From NCBI RefSeq assembly GCF_004364175.1, contig NZ_SNZW01000011.1, positions 620,001 to 684,000 on the forward strand: 64,000 bases of DNA, in the 5' to 3' direction. The position numbers and the translations under genes were made by a program. Below, piece after piece: positions 15,764-24,228 of the stretch (position 1 is its first letter; every line of letters begins with the position of its first letter). Under the pieces are notes generated by a model. The model was not told where the DNA came from. It worked only from the letters and a program-made list of their open reading frames with translations, and did no database searches. The stretch comes from Maribacter caenipelagi. Its GTDB lineage: Bacteria; Bacteroidota; Bacteroidia; Flavobacteriales; Flavobacteriaceae.

Positions 15764-18700
15764 TTAGTTTTGGAAATATTGTAGTTTAAACAAGGCTTCT
15801 AAATAATTATCGAGTGCGTCCAGTGCATCCATTTCGGTCTGTATGGCATCACGTATAATTTGCGTGAATGCTGCATAATCAAGCGCACCTTCTTTGTAGG
15901 CGAGCAATGCGCCTTTGCGCTGGTCTATGGCAAGTGGCAGAGCTTCGGTTTTATAGAAAAACCAAGTATCTCGCCATCGTGTATAATTTTGCTGTGCTTG
16001 TGTATATTGGGATTGCAGCTCGCGTTGTTTGAATGCGGCATTGGTTTCTGCAATCTGTGCATCCAGTTTAGCAGCTTTTGCGCGGCTGCGGTCTGGGCCA
16101 GAAAACAGCGGTATGGAAATCCCTGCCTGATAGGTGTAGAAACCACTATCGCCATTTACACGTTGCAGGCCACCTTGCAGATTAAACTGGGGCAGTAAGC
16201 TTGCCCTTGCTGCATCATAGCTTGCTTGTGCTTCGTCTATACGCTTTCGCGAAAGCGATAACTCGGGATGTTCATCCAATGTATCATCAGTCTCTAACAC
16301 CGAAATTTCGGTAGCTTCAAATTCATCAGCTACGGTGTACATCGTATCTGGTGTCAACCAAAGATTGAGTTTTTGTAATGCGATTAAATAATCTGTTTCT
16401 GCCTGCTGAAACCTGTTGGTTATCTGTAACGCTTGATTGCGCGCAGCAGCATATTCCAGTCTCGAAATGGCTTCGACTTCAAAATTGAGTTCTACAGATT
16501 GTGCAAATTGACCATAAATGCTGTCCAGTTCTCGATAAAGAACAAATTTCTTCTTTGCCTGAAAAGCTTCTGACCAGGCTTTTTTGACTTCCAGTTCTAT
16601 CTGGATTTCAGATAGGTCAAAAGCTGTTTCGGCTAACTGGATGCGTTGTTGTTGCAAGCGTTTTTTGGCACCTATTCCCAATAGATCAATATTTTGTTGA
16701 CCGATACCTATCAAGGTATAAATGCCCTGACCATCTGCCACTTCTTCGCCACCTGTAAATACTTTAGTATTACCGAAGTCATAGGCATTGCCCGTGAGTG
16801 CGCTCTGTCTTTCTATTTCGAGTTGGCTCGTCTTGAGTGCTGGATAATTCTCTTTGGCAATTTCTACAGCCCGAGATAAGGTAATGGGTGTAATGCTATC
16901 CTGAACAATGAGGTCTGGCACAGGTGCTTGTGTTTGTTGCGCTTTCGCCAAAGCGGTACCACCTAACATAAAACCAAGTATTAAAATCGTGGTCAATGCT
17001 TGCGGATTAAACGAACCAATCTTGTTCTGGTCTTTGCGCTCACGTCGCTTTTCTATAAAGATATAGAGTACAGGAAGTACTATCAACGTGAGTAGGGTGG
17101 CCGTAAGCATCCCACCAATAACTACCGTAGCGAGCGGTTGTTGCACCTCTGCACCGGCTGATGTGGAAAATGCCATAGGTAAAAACCCAAAAATATCTGT
17201 GGTAGCCGTGAGCATAATGGGGCGAATACGTTCTTTAGTCCCTTGAAATATTCTATCCTTTATGCTTGTAACACCTTCTTTCTTTAAAGAATTAAATCGG
17301 TTAATAAGTACCAGCCCGTTAAGAACTGCGACACCAAATAGCACAATAAATCCTACACCTGCCGAAATACTAAATGGCATATCTCGAAGCCATAAAGCAA
17401 ACACACCACCAATGGCCGCCAAGGGTATCGCGATGTAAATCATTAGCGATTGTGAAAAGGATTTTAAGGCAAAGTATAACAGTACAAATATCAAGAACAG
17501 GGCGATGGGCACAACAATTGTTAAACGATCCTTAGCGCTTTGTAGGTTTTCAAACTCTCCACCATAGGTAATATAATATCCTGATGGCAAGTCCAGTTCT
17601 TCATCTAACTTTTGTTGTATATCTTTTACAACAGACTCCACATCTCTGCCTCGTGCATTTACACCTACATAGGTTCTTCTATACGTATTGTCACGTGAGA
17701 TTTGCATAGGTCCAGGGACGTATTCAATTTCGGCTATTTCGATAATGGGTATCTGATTGCCATCCTTAAGATCGATATACATATTGCGTAGGTCATCGAT
17801 ACTTTTTCTATGGCTTTCATCAAATCGTACCACGAGATCAAATCGTTTCTCGCCTTCAAAAATTACTCCTGCGGTTCCGCCAGCGAATGCGGTACTTATG
17901 TAATCATTTACTTTTTGAATATCCAGTCCATATTGCGCCATTTTATCACGCTTATATTTTACGGTCATCTGTGGTAATCCTGCAGTTCGTTCTGCACTCA
18001 CATCACCAGCGCCAGGAACGGTCTGTATAATCGCTGCCATTTCCTGAACCTTTTGTGATAACACATCTAAATCTTCGCCATACAGCTTTACAGCAATATC
18101 TTCTCTTACGCCTTCTAACAGCTCGTTAAATCGTAACTCTACTGGTTGGGTAAAAACTAAATTTACACCCACGACTTCATCATCCAGTTTATCTCTTATA
18201 GCATCTATCAAACCTTCTTTAGTAGAAGCTGTTGTCCACTCGTCGATATCCTTGTTTAGGATGATGTACATATCTGCAATATCCATAGGCATAGGATCGG
18301 TAGGAATATCTGCAACACCTATACGAGCAGTTACCGTCTTGATTTCAGGGAAACTTTCTAATAGGATAGTTTCTATTTTCTTGGAAACTTCAATAGATTC
18401 GGATAATGAACTTCCTGGTCTAATGAGCGCTTGCATTGCTAGATCTCCTTCATCAAGCTGGGGCACAAATTCTCCACCCATATTAGAAAAGATAAAACCA
18501 GCAATAAGAAGTAATACGGCAGCAGCTGATAAAACAATAAGTTTTAGTTTAAGGGCTCCCTTTAATAATGGCATATATGCACTATGAATAGCACCTATAA
18601 TTTTATCACTTATTTTTTCGAGCCAGCGCTCAAACCTGCCGAACCAGTTTTTGGTATTTTGTACTGGTTTCATAAAAAGCGCTGCCATCATAGGCACATA

Positions 18701-20185
18701 CGTGAGACACAAGATGATGGCACCTATCATTGCAAACCCAAAGGTGTATGCCATAGGTTTAAACATTTTACCTTCTACACCAGTTAGAAAAAGTATAGGC
18801 GTAAAAACGATGAGGATAATTATCTGTCCAAAAAAAGCGGAACCCATCATCGTGCTTCCTGCATCATAAGCCACTTTATCCATCACGCCTTGATTGAATT
18901 TTAGCTTGCCAGACCTAATCCGTTTTTGGATCTCATAAACCGTTCCTTCTATAATAATTACCGCACCATCTATGATAATCCCAAAATCAATAGCTCCCAA
19001 GCTCATTAAGTTTGCCCATACATTAAATTGCTTCATTAATATAAAGGCAAAAAGCAAGGACAACGGTATGGTCGTGGCCGTTATGATGCCACCTCTTAAA
19101 CTACCCAACAATAAAACAAGGGCAAATATCACGATTAGGGCGCCTTCCAGTAAATTGGTTTTAACGGTATCGGTCGTTCTGGCAATTAGCTCACTACGAT
19201 CAATGATAGGGGCGATAGTGAGACCTTCTGGCAGGGATTTTTCAATTTCTGCCATACGATTCTTAACATTTTGAATAACCGCATTAGGGTTTGAACCTTT
19301 TAGCATCATTATTATTCCTCCCACGGCTTCCTTACCGTCTTGCGTAAAAGCACCATAACGTACCTGATTCCCAAAATGGACGCGTGTTGCAACATCTCCA
19401 ATAGTTACGGGAATGTTGCCCTCGTTAATAATCGAAATATCTTTAATGTCTTCCAAAGAGCGAATAAGACCTTCACCTCTTATGAAATTTGACATTTTAT
19501 TTTTTTCTATGTAAGCACCGCCTGTATTCACATTGTTCCGAGCGAGAGCCTCATACACTTGTGAAATACTAATACCCAAACTATTCAACTTATCTGGGTT
19601 GACAGCGACCTCGTACTGTTTAATACTGCCTCCATAAGAGTTGACCTCTACCACGCCTTCCAGTAATGTGAGTTGTCGTTTGATAACCCAATCTTGCACG
19701 GTGCGCAGTTCCATAGGCGAATACTTGTTTTCAAAACCCTCCTCTGGCTTTATAGTGTATTCATAGATTTGACCTAAACCAGTAGAGATGGGACCCATAG
19801 ATGGACTTCCAAATTTTTCAGGGATAGATTCGCCCAGTTCGTTTAGTTTTTCCTGTACCAGCTGTCGAGGAAGATAGGTTCCCATATCGTCTTCAAAAAC
19901 GATAGTAACTACGGAAAGGCCAAAGCGTGAGATAGATCTTATTTCTGTAACGCCTGGTAAATTACCCATAGATAGTTCTACGGGATAGGTTACGAACTGT
20001 TCAATATCTTCCGTTCCCAGATTGGGCGATTGCGTGATGACCTGCACCTGATTATTGGTAATATCTGGGACAGACCCAAGGTTTACTGTTGCCATTGACC
20101 AAATGCCAACTCCTATAAGAGTCAACGTGAACAGACCAATGATGAATTTGTTATTGATTGAAAAATCAATGATTCTGTTAATCAT
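15764..20185 (-). CDS. czcA: CzcA-type RND efflux pump fused to a CzcC/TolC-like outer-membrane factor
   Basis: At 1,473 residues this protein is about 430 longer than a normal CzcA. Residues 1 to about 1,045 are a complete heavy-metal RND pump, with the divalent-cation signature in helix 4, AIDFGIIIDGAVIIIEG (D400, D406, E413), typical of Zn/Co/Cd/Ni pumps. After the last pump helix (FIEKRRERK) there is a signal-like hydrophobic segment ending LAKAQQ (about residue 1,080), then a TolC-like domain with TPITLSRAVEIAKENYPALK and a second repeat ending LEALFKLQYFQN. CzcC is normally a separate gene. Cotranslation would fix pump:channel stoichiometry, or the product is cleaved after the internal signal. 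Three copies of a 16-bp palindrome, one of them in cusB nearby, mark this region. Confidence 0.92.
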   Translation of the reverse strand: MINRIIDFSINNKFIIGLFTLTLIGVGIWSMATVNLGSVPDITNNQVQVITQSPNLGTEDIEQFVTYPVELSMGNLPGVTEIRSISRFGLSVVTIVFEDDMGTYLPRQLVQEKLNELGESIPEKFGSPSMGPISTGLGQIYEYTIKPEEGFENKYSPMELRTVQDWVIKRQLTLLEGVVEVNSYGGSIKQYEVAVNPDKLNSLGISISQVYEALARNNVNTGGAYIEKNKMSNFIRGEGLIRSLEDIKDISIINEGNIPVTIGDVATRVHFGNQVRYGAFTQDGKEAVGGIIMMLKGSNPNAVIQNVKNRMAEIEKSLPEGLTIAPIIDRSELIARTTDTVKTNLLEGALIVIFALVLLLGSLRGGIITATTIPLSLLFAFILMKQFNVWANLMSLGAIDFGIIIDGAVIIIEGTVYEIQKRIRSGKLKFNQGVMDKVAYDAGSTMMGSAFFGQIIILIVFTPILFLTGVEGKMFKPMAYTFGFAMIGAIILCLTYVPMMAALFMKPVQNTKNWFGRFERWLEKISDKIIGAIHSAYMPLLKGALKLKLIVLSAAAVLLLIAGFIFSNMGGEFVPQLDEGDLAMQALIRPGSSLSESIEVSKKIETILLESFPEIKTVTARIGVADIPTDPMPMDIADMYIILNKDIDEWTTASTKEGLIDAIRDKLDDEVVGVNLVFTQPVELRFNELLEGVREDIAVKLYGEDLDVLSQKVQEMAAIIQTVPGAGDVSAERTAGLPQMTVKYKRDKMAQYGLDIQKVNDYISTAFAGGTAGVIFEGEKRFDLVVRFDESHRKSIDDLRNMYIDLKDGNQIPIIEIAEIEYVPGPMQISRDNTYRRTYVGVNARGRDVESVVKDIQQKLDEELDLPSGYYITYGGEFENLQSAKDRLTIVVPIALFLIFVLLYFALKSFSQSLMIYIAIPLAAIGGVFALWLRDMPFSISAGVGFIVLFGVAVLNGLVLINRFNSLKKEGVTSIKDRIFQGTKERIRPIMLTATTDIFGFLPMAFSTSAGAEVQQPLATVVIGGMLTATLLTLIVLPVLYIFIEKRRERKDQNKIGSFNPQALTTILILGFMLGGTALAKAQQTQAPVPDLIVQDSITPITLSRAVEIAKENYPALKTSQLEIERQSALTGNAYDFGNTKVFTGGEEVADGQGIYTLIGIGQQNIDLLGIGAKKRLQQQRIQLAETAFDLSEIQIELEVKKAWSEAFQAKKKFVLYRELDSIYGQFAQSVELNFEVEAISRLEYAAARNQALQITNRFQQAETDYLIALQKLNLWLTPDTMYTVADEFEATEISVLETDDTLDEHPELSLSRKRIDEAQASYDAARASLLPQFNLQGGLQRVNGDSGFYTYQAGISIPLFSGPDRSRAKAAKLDAQIAETNAAFKQRELQSQYTQAQQNYTRWRDTWFFYKTEALPLAIDQRKGALLAYKEGALDYAAFTQIIRDAIQTEMDALDALDNYLEALFKLQYFQN

Positions 20186-20304
20186 AGATTAATGTATTAA
20201 TTCAGTTAAAAAACGAGTTTGCGTTTTCGCATAGCAAAAACATAGTTGAGCATTCCCATTAGGAAAACTTCAAAAAAGGATATAGTTATCCTATGAAAAC
20301 TGAA

Positions 20305-20616
20305 TTATGCCCGAGGTGGCTGAAAAAGGGAATGGGGAATATCTTTGCCAAGGTCATCGAAATGGGCAAAGAATTCTTGAGGAATAGCAGGCTGTAGCGG
20401 TTGAAATGCAACAAGCCCAAAATTTATCGTGTGAACGTGACAACAATGACATTGACAGAAAGGCGAGCATAACTCACAGTCTTGGTCGTGGTCGCCATCA
20501 ATATCAATTACTGTAACAACTTGGGTATCATCGGCACTATTTGTCGCATCGCTACAAGGCACTACATTGAGTGCCAAGAAATAAAACGATAAAATGATTG
20601 CTACACCTTTCACCAT
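20305..20616 (-). CDS. Small Cys/His-rich secreted protein (DUF6660-like)
   Basis: A 103-residue protein with a signal peptide (about 1-20) and, in the mature part, the dense cluster CELCSPFCQCHCCHVHT preceded by an acidic GDHDQD run. The cluster should bind soft metals such as Cu, Zn or Cd in the periplasm. It is the first gene ahead of the CzcA pump, 119 bp upstream, among proteins that hand metals to RND pumps. I believe it belongs to the DUF6660 group of small Bacteroidota proteins found beside czc genes, but I am not certain of the family name. Confidence 0.7.
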   Translation of the reverse strand: MVKGVAIILSFYFLALNVVPCSDATNSADDTQVVTVIDIDGDHDQDCELCSPFCQCHCCHVHTINFGLVAFQPLQPAIPQEFFAHFDDLGKDIPHSLFQPPRA

Positions 20617-20660
20617 GCAAAGATAAAAATATTTTGGTGCAACTGTGTTGCAAATGATTT

Positions 20661-22394
20661 TTACAACGAATCAATCACACTTCCGCAAGTCAACATTGCA
20701 TCGCCATAGTATGGATTTCTTATTTCTTCTTCCATACTTAGCCATACCGCACCTTTATTGTTATTTGCCATAGGGCATTTCTGAATGTAATAATTTGTCG
20801 AGTTTTCTATGCTCATTGCAATAGGCACGATATTCTCGTTTAGAATGACGAAGTGAGCGCGCTGGTTTTCCAGATTATCATTGTTTGCAATGGCATCCAG
20901 CATCTCAATACTTTTGGTTAAATGTTGTTTTTCCATCGTACCTAAATCATCAGTCGATATTGTTTTTAATTTTTCTGACGTCGTTTTCGCGAAAGCGGAA
21001 ACCTGACCAGCATCGCTTGCCACAAAGGCATCTTTCATTTTGAGATACGACGGTAATGCTTCACTAAAGTCAGAACTAAACGCATTACTGAAACTCATTT
21101 CCATATCACCCATCATAGCCGATTCATCCTGCATCATTTGCTGATTCATCATTGATTTTTTACCCTGTAACTGTGCCGCTGCATCTACTGTAAATGTTCC
21201 ATTGGTAACAATTTCATCGCCATTATTTAATCCGGCCGATACTTGGTAAGTTTCGCCAGAGCGATTGCCCAAGGTTACTTCGCGCATTTCAAATACAGGC
21301 TCGTTAGGATTGGTTTTCACATATACCAATGAGCGCTCGCCCGTCCATAACACAGCACTTGCAGGCACGGTAAGGGTGTTTTCCATAGTTTGTGTTGCGC
21401 CTTTGACTTTACCCGTCACAAACATTCCTGGCTTAAACAGGTCATTCTTATTTTGCAGAGTTGCACGTACCGTTATCGTTCGTGTAGCATTATTTAGAAT
21501 AGGGTCGATGAATGAGATAGTGCCTTCAAATTCCTTATTGGGATAAGCATTGGTCGTGATATTGATTTTTTGCCCAATGTTGAATTGCGCTATTTGATTT
21601 TCATAGGCATCAAATTCTGCCCAAACCGAATTGAGGTTGCTCAACTTCACAATAGGCTGTCCTTGATTTAAATAATCGCCTTGTGCTGCCATTACTTCTG
21701 AAACCGTTCCGGAAACCGTTGCATAAATCGGGAAGTTCTCGCGCACTGTTCCGCTTTCTTCTATAGCATTGATTTGTGCTTCTGAAAGTTTCCAATTTTT
21801 GAGTTTGTTGCGCACGGCTTTGTATAAAGCAGGTTGCGATTCTTTCAACGATGCTGCGGTAATCAATTCCTGTTGTGCCGCTACAAGGTCTGGTGCGTAA
21901 ATGGTTGCGAGTAGCTGACCACGGTTTACTTGCTGTCCTTCATAGTTAACGTTGAGTTGTTCTATCCTTCCTTTAAAATAGCTGGATTGTACGGTATTGT
22001 TTTCTTCGTTTGCAGCTATTTTTCCCGAAAGAGATATCATCCCATCATCATCGCTTGTTTCTGCATTACCCACAATGGTAGTTTGAATATTTGCTAATGC
22101 CATAGCATTTTCGGTCATTTTTATCTCGTTTGCTGCGAGACCTTCAGCACCAGCTTCAGCAGGGATTAAGTCCATTCCACATATAGGACAATCGCCAGCT
22201 TCTGGTTGCATAATCTGTGGATGCATTGAGCACGTCCACATCTGGTCTGCACTCTCGCCAGAATGGTCGTGGTCGGACATATCGGACATATCCTTATTTG
22301 CCATAGTATCACTTGACCCGTTTCCAAAAATGAGCCAGCCTGCGCCCAAACCTATTATTATGGCTATTGCTATATATAAAATGTTCTTATTCAT
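20661..22394 (-). CDS. cusB: CusB-type adaptor with heavy-metal-binding and DUF3347 domains
   Basis: The 577-residue periplasmic adaptor starts with a membrane anchor (residues 5-22), a Met/His/Asp-rich stretch, and a heavy-metal-binding domain with WTCSMHP and CPICGMDLIP (53-78). A membrane-fusion core follows (IEQLNVNYEGQQVNRGQLLA, IYATVSGTVSEVMAAQGDYL). The last ~140 residues form a DUF3347 domain with KCPMANNN, GAVWLSMEEEIRNPYYG and a closing Cys. A standalone relative of that domain lies at 28496-29086. Met-rich and HMBD features point to Cu/Ag. Its matching pump CusA is 11 kb away in the same orientation. A variant of the 16-bp palindrome lies inside it at 20982. Confidence 0.9.
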   Translation of the reverse strand: MNKNILYIAIAIIIGLGAGWLIFGNGSSDTMANKDMSDMSDHDHSGESADQMWTCSMHPQIMQPEAGDCPICGMDLIPAEAGAEGLAANEIKMTENAMALANIQTTIVGNAETSDDDGMISLSGKIAANEENNTVQSSYFKGRIEQLNVNYEGQQVNRGQLLATIYAPDLVAAQQELITAASLKESQPALYKAVRNKLKNWKLSEAQINAIEESGTVRENFPIYATVSGTVSEVMAAQGDYLNQGQPIVKLSNLNSVWAEFDAYENQIAQFNIGQKINITTNAYPNKEFEGTISFIDPILNNATRTITVRATLQNKNDLFKPGMFVTGKVKGATQTMENTLTVPASAVLWTGERSLVYVKTNPNEPVFEMREVTLGNRSGETYQVSAGLNNGDEIVTNGTFTVDAAAQLQGKKSMMNQQMMQDESAMMGDMEMSFSNAFSSDFSEALPSYLKMKDAFVASDAGQVSAFAKTTSEKLKTISTDDLGTMEKQHLTKSIEMLDAIANNDNLENQRAHFVILNENIVPIAMSIENSTNYYIQKCPMANNNKGAVWLSMEEEIRNPYYGDAMLTCGSVIDSL

Positions 22395-22398
22395 AATC

Positions 22399-22890
22399 TT
22401 ATTTTTCGTTTTCTAAACGTTCAATCATTGCTTTCATCTCTGCAATTTCCTTACGTTGTGCCTTAATGATTTCTTCAGCCAATTTTTTTACTTCAGGGTC
22501 TTCAATATCTGCTCGTTCACTTGTTAAAATAGCAATGGAATGGTGTGGTATCATTGCTTTCATCCAAAGTACATCGCCCACGGTTGATTTTTGGTCGCGT
22601 ACCAGTCCTAATGCTCCCAAAAACAATATAACACTACCTGCGAGAATTGCAATATTCTTTTTCTTGTCTTGATACATATTCAACATAAATAACAACATAA
22701 TAACAGCCATAGTAGCTATTCCTAAACACACCATATAAAATCGTGTAAGACTGAACCACACGTGATCAAACTCGTAGGTATTTAAATACATTGTGATGTA
22801 CATTGCTATAAATGATGACCCTAGCATAAGGAAGAATTTAGTGTATTGGCTCATTCCTTTGTTCTTGTTTTCGTGTTCGTTTGAATTCAT
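22399..22890 (-). CDS. DUF305-like membrane protein
   Basis: A 163-residue protein with three transmembrane helices (about 17-36, 47-68 and 77-96) and a C-terminal soluble helix pair with the DUF305 hallmark MIPHHSIAI, which carries the vicinal histidines of the family. DUF305 proteins bind copper in some cases and are common in Bacteroidota copper islands. It lies 4 bp ahead of cusB and is likely cotranslated with it. The function proposed, periplasmic copper handling or delivery to the adaptor, is inferred from gene company. Confidence 0.82.
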   Translation of the reverse strand: MNSNEHENKNKGMSQYTKFFLMLGSSFIAMYITMYLNTYEFDHVWFSLTRFYMVCLGIATMAVIMLLFMLNMYQDKKKNIAILAGSVILFLGALGLVRDQKSTVGDVLWMKAMIPHHSIAILTSERADIEDPEVKKLAEEIIKAQRKEIAEMKAMIERLENEK

Positions 22891-22915
22891 AATTTTTGGT
22901 TTTAATTGTTACTAA

Positions 22916-23623
22916 TTATTTGATTTTCGTTTTTAGTTTTCTGATTGATGGGGAACTGATATACCACAAAACGAAACCGCTTAAGATAGTTATCAATCCC
23001 AAAAGTGAAAATGCCCTTAACAACAACGTGTTGAAATTATCCCTTCCCTGATAATCCATCGTATGGGTCATCCATAGAAAATCAAACCAGCGCCAGTCTC
23101 TGTGTCTCACCGTTTGAAAAGCGCCATTTTCAACCGCCACATAGGCTTTTAAATTTTGTGGTGACTCATACGAGATTTCATAAGCTGGAAGTGGGCGACC
23201 TCGATATTCGTGATGTGGCCCAACAGAATCGACTAATTGAATTTTTACTATTTCTAAATCGTTCAACATATACCTATTTGCAACTTGTTGTGCATCTTCT
23301 TTAGAAATTCCGTTTTTCATTTGTCCCGTTCTTGCGTTATAAAGCTTTGCATCATTAATCCAATAATAAGGTTCATTTGCTATTTCCAGAAGTTCCAAGG
23401 ATTGGATAGGTTCATTTGTAGTAAGTTGGGCTGTGCCGAGCAAATTATTAAATGTGGTCTTTAAAGGTGCTTCTTTCTTAAAATGGTCGCCGTGTATCTC
23501 GTCAATGTCCGTCCAGCTGAAATACATCCCACTAATCGTCCACATCAGAAACTGAATACCTAAAAAAACACCCAAATAGCGGTGGGATTTTCTAATCCAT
23601 TTCGCTGTTTTTCTGTTCACCAT
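22916..23623 (-). CDS. PepSY-associated membrane protein
   Basis: A 235-residue protein with one N-terminal helix (about 15-35; IRKSHRYLGVFLGIQFLMW) and one C-terminal helix (about 205-225), with a periplasmic region between containing YEISYESPQNLKAYVAVENG. This is the short PepSY_TM type, related to iron-uptake/reductase-like proteins. The RKSHRYLG motif with its paired basic residues and His could bind haem or metal. It sits one base from the DUF2911 gene and 25 bp before the DUF305 gene, in the copper block. The role is unknown; transmembrane electron transfer for copper reduction is one possibility. Confidence 0.75.
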   Translation of the reverse strand: MVNRKTAKWIRKSHRYLGVFLGIQFLMWTISGMYFSWTDIDEIHGDHFKKEAPLKTTFNNLLGTAQLTTNEPIQSLELLEIANEPYYWINDAKLYNARTGQMKNGISKEDAQQVANRYMLNDLEIVKIQLVDSVGPHHEYRGRPLPAYEISYESPQNLKAYVAVENGAFQTVRHRDWRWFDFLWMTHTMDYQGRDNFNTLLLRAFSLLGLITILSGFVLWYISSPSIRKLKTKIK

Positions 23624-23624
23624 A

Positions 23625-24209
23625 TTATTTTATTTCAAAAGGAAATTCAATCGTGACTTTTTCCCAACTCATTGAGATTGTTCCTGAAGTCTCTGTTGTT
23701 TTGTTTACTTTATACTCTAAATGTTCTTTAATTTCTTCGGAAATTTTAGGTATCACTTTAAATCGTAATACATCATCATTTTCAGTATAGTCGTCCTTAC
23801 CGTGTTGGTTCCAATTCCTGTTGAAAATGACAGTCCATTCTTCTTGATTCGGAATTACAAAAAATCCATATTTCCCAGCTTTTAATTCTTTACCGTCAAT
23901 TTCTAAATCCTTATTTGTTTCAAGCCAAGTAGCCATATGGGCACCAGCCTGCCAGACTTGGTCGTAAGCCAACAATCCACCGAAAATGATTCTATTCCTC
24001 ACGCCTGGCGACGAATAATCTATATGGATATGTGCATCGCCTATCATCGCCATTGCCGATGTGTGTGGACTTAGGGTTTTTTTGTTCTCGGATTTAGGTT
24101 CACTCTGGGTATGATTGTGCTCTGTCTCTATTTTGGGATTGTTCTTTTCTTCGTTTTTACAACCGATGAAAGCAACTACCAATAGGATTATCAAAATTTT
24201 ATATTTCAT
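23625..24209 (-). CDS. DUF2911 lipoprotein
   Basis: A 194-residue protein with a lipobox at FIGC (residues 14-17), a His-containing linker (HNHTQ) and a DUF2911 domain from about residue 50 (IDYSSPGVRNRIIFGGLLAY, VWQAGAHMATWLETNKDL, GKYGFFVIP, WTVIFNR). DUF2911 proteins are common Bacteroidota periplasmic or surface lipoproteins of unknown function, with a beta-sandwich look. It is immediately upstream of the PepSY gene and downstream of the copper ATPase. The MAMIGDAHIHIDY segment provides Met and His ligands, which would suit a metal-handling role. Confidence 0.85.
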   Translation of the reverse strand: MKYKILIILLVVAFIGCKNEEKNNPKIETEHNHTQSEPKSENKKTLSPHTSAMAMIGDAHIHIDYSSPGVRNRIIFGGLLAYDQVWQAGAHMATWLETNKDLEIDGKELKAGKYGFFVIPNQEEWTVIFNRNWNQHGKDDYTENDDVLRFKVIPKISEEIKEHLEYKVNKTTETSGTISMSWEKVTIEFPFEIK

Positions 24210-24228
24210 AAGTATTCAATTAGTTAGA

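Noticed and set aside
18252-19274. Long plus-strand open frames opposite the CzcA pump
   Set aside because: They lack family similarity and are the antisense shadow of the strongly coding CzcA frame.
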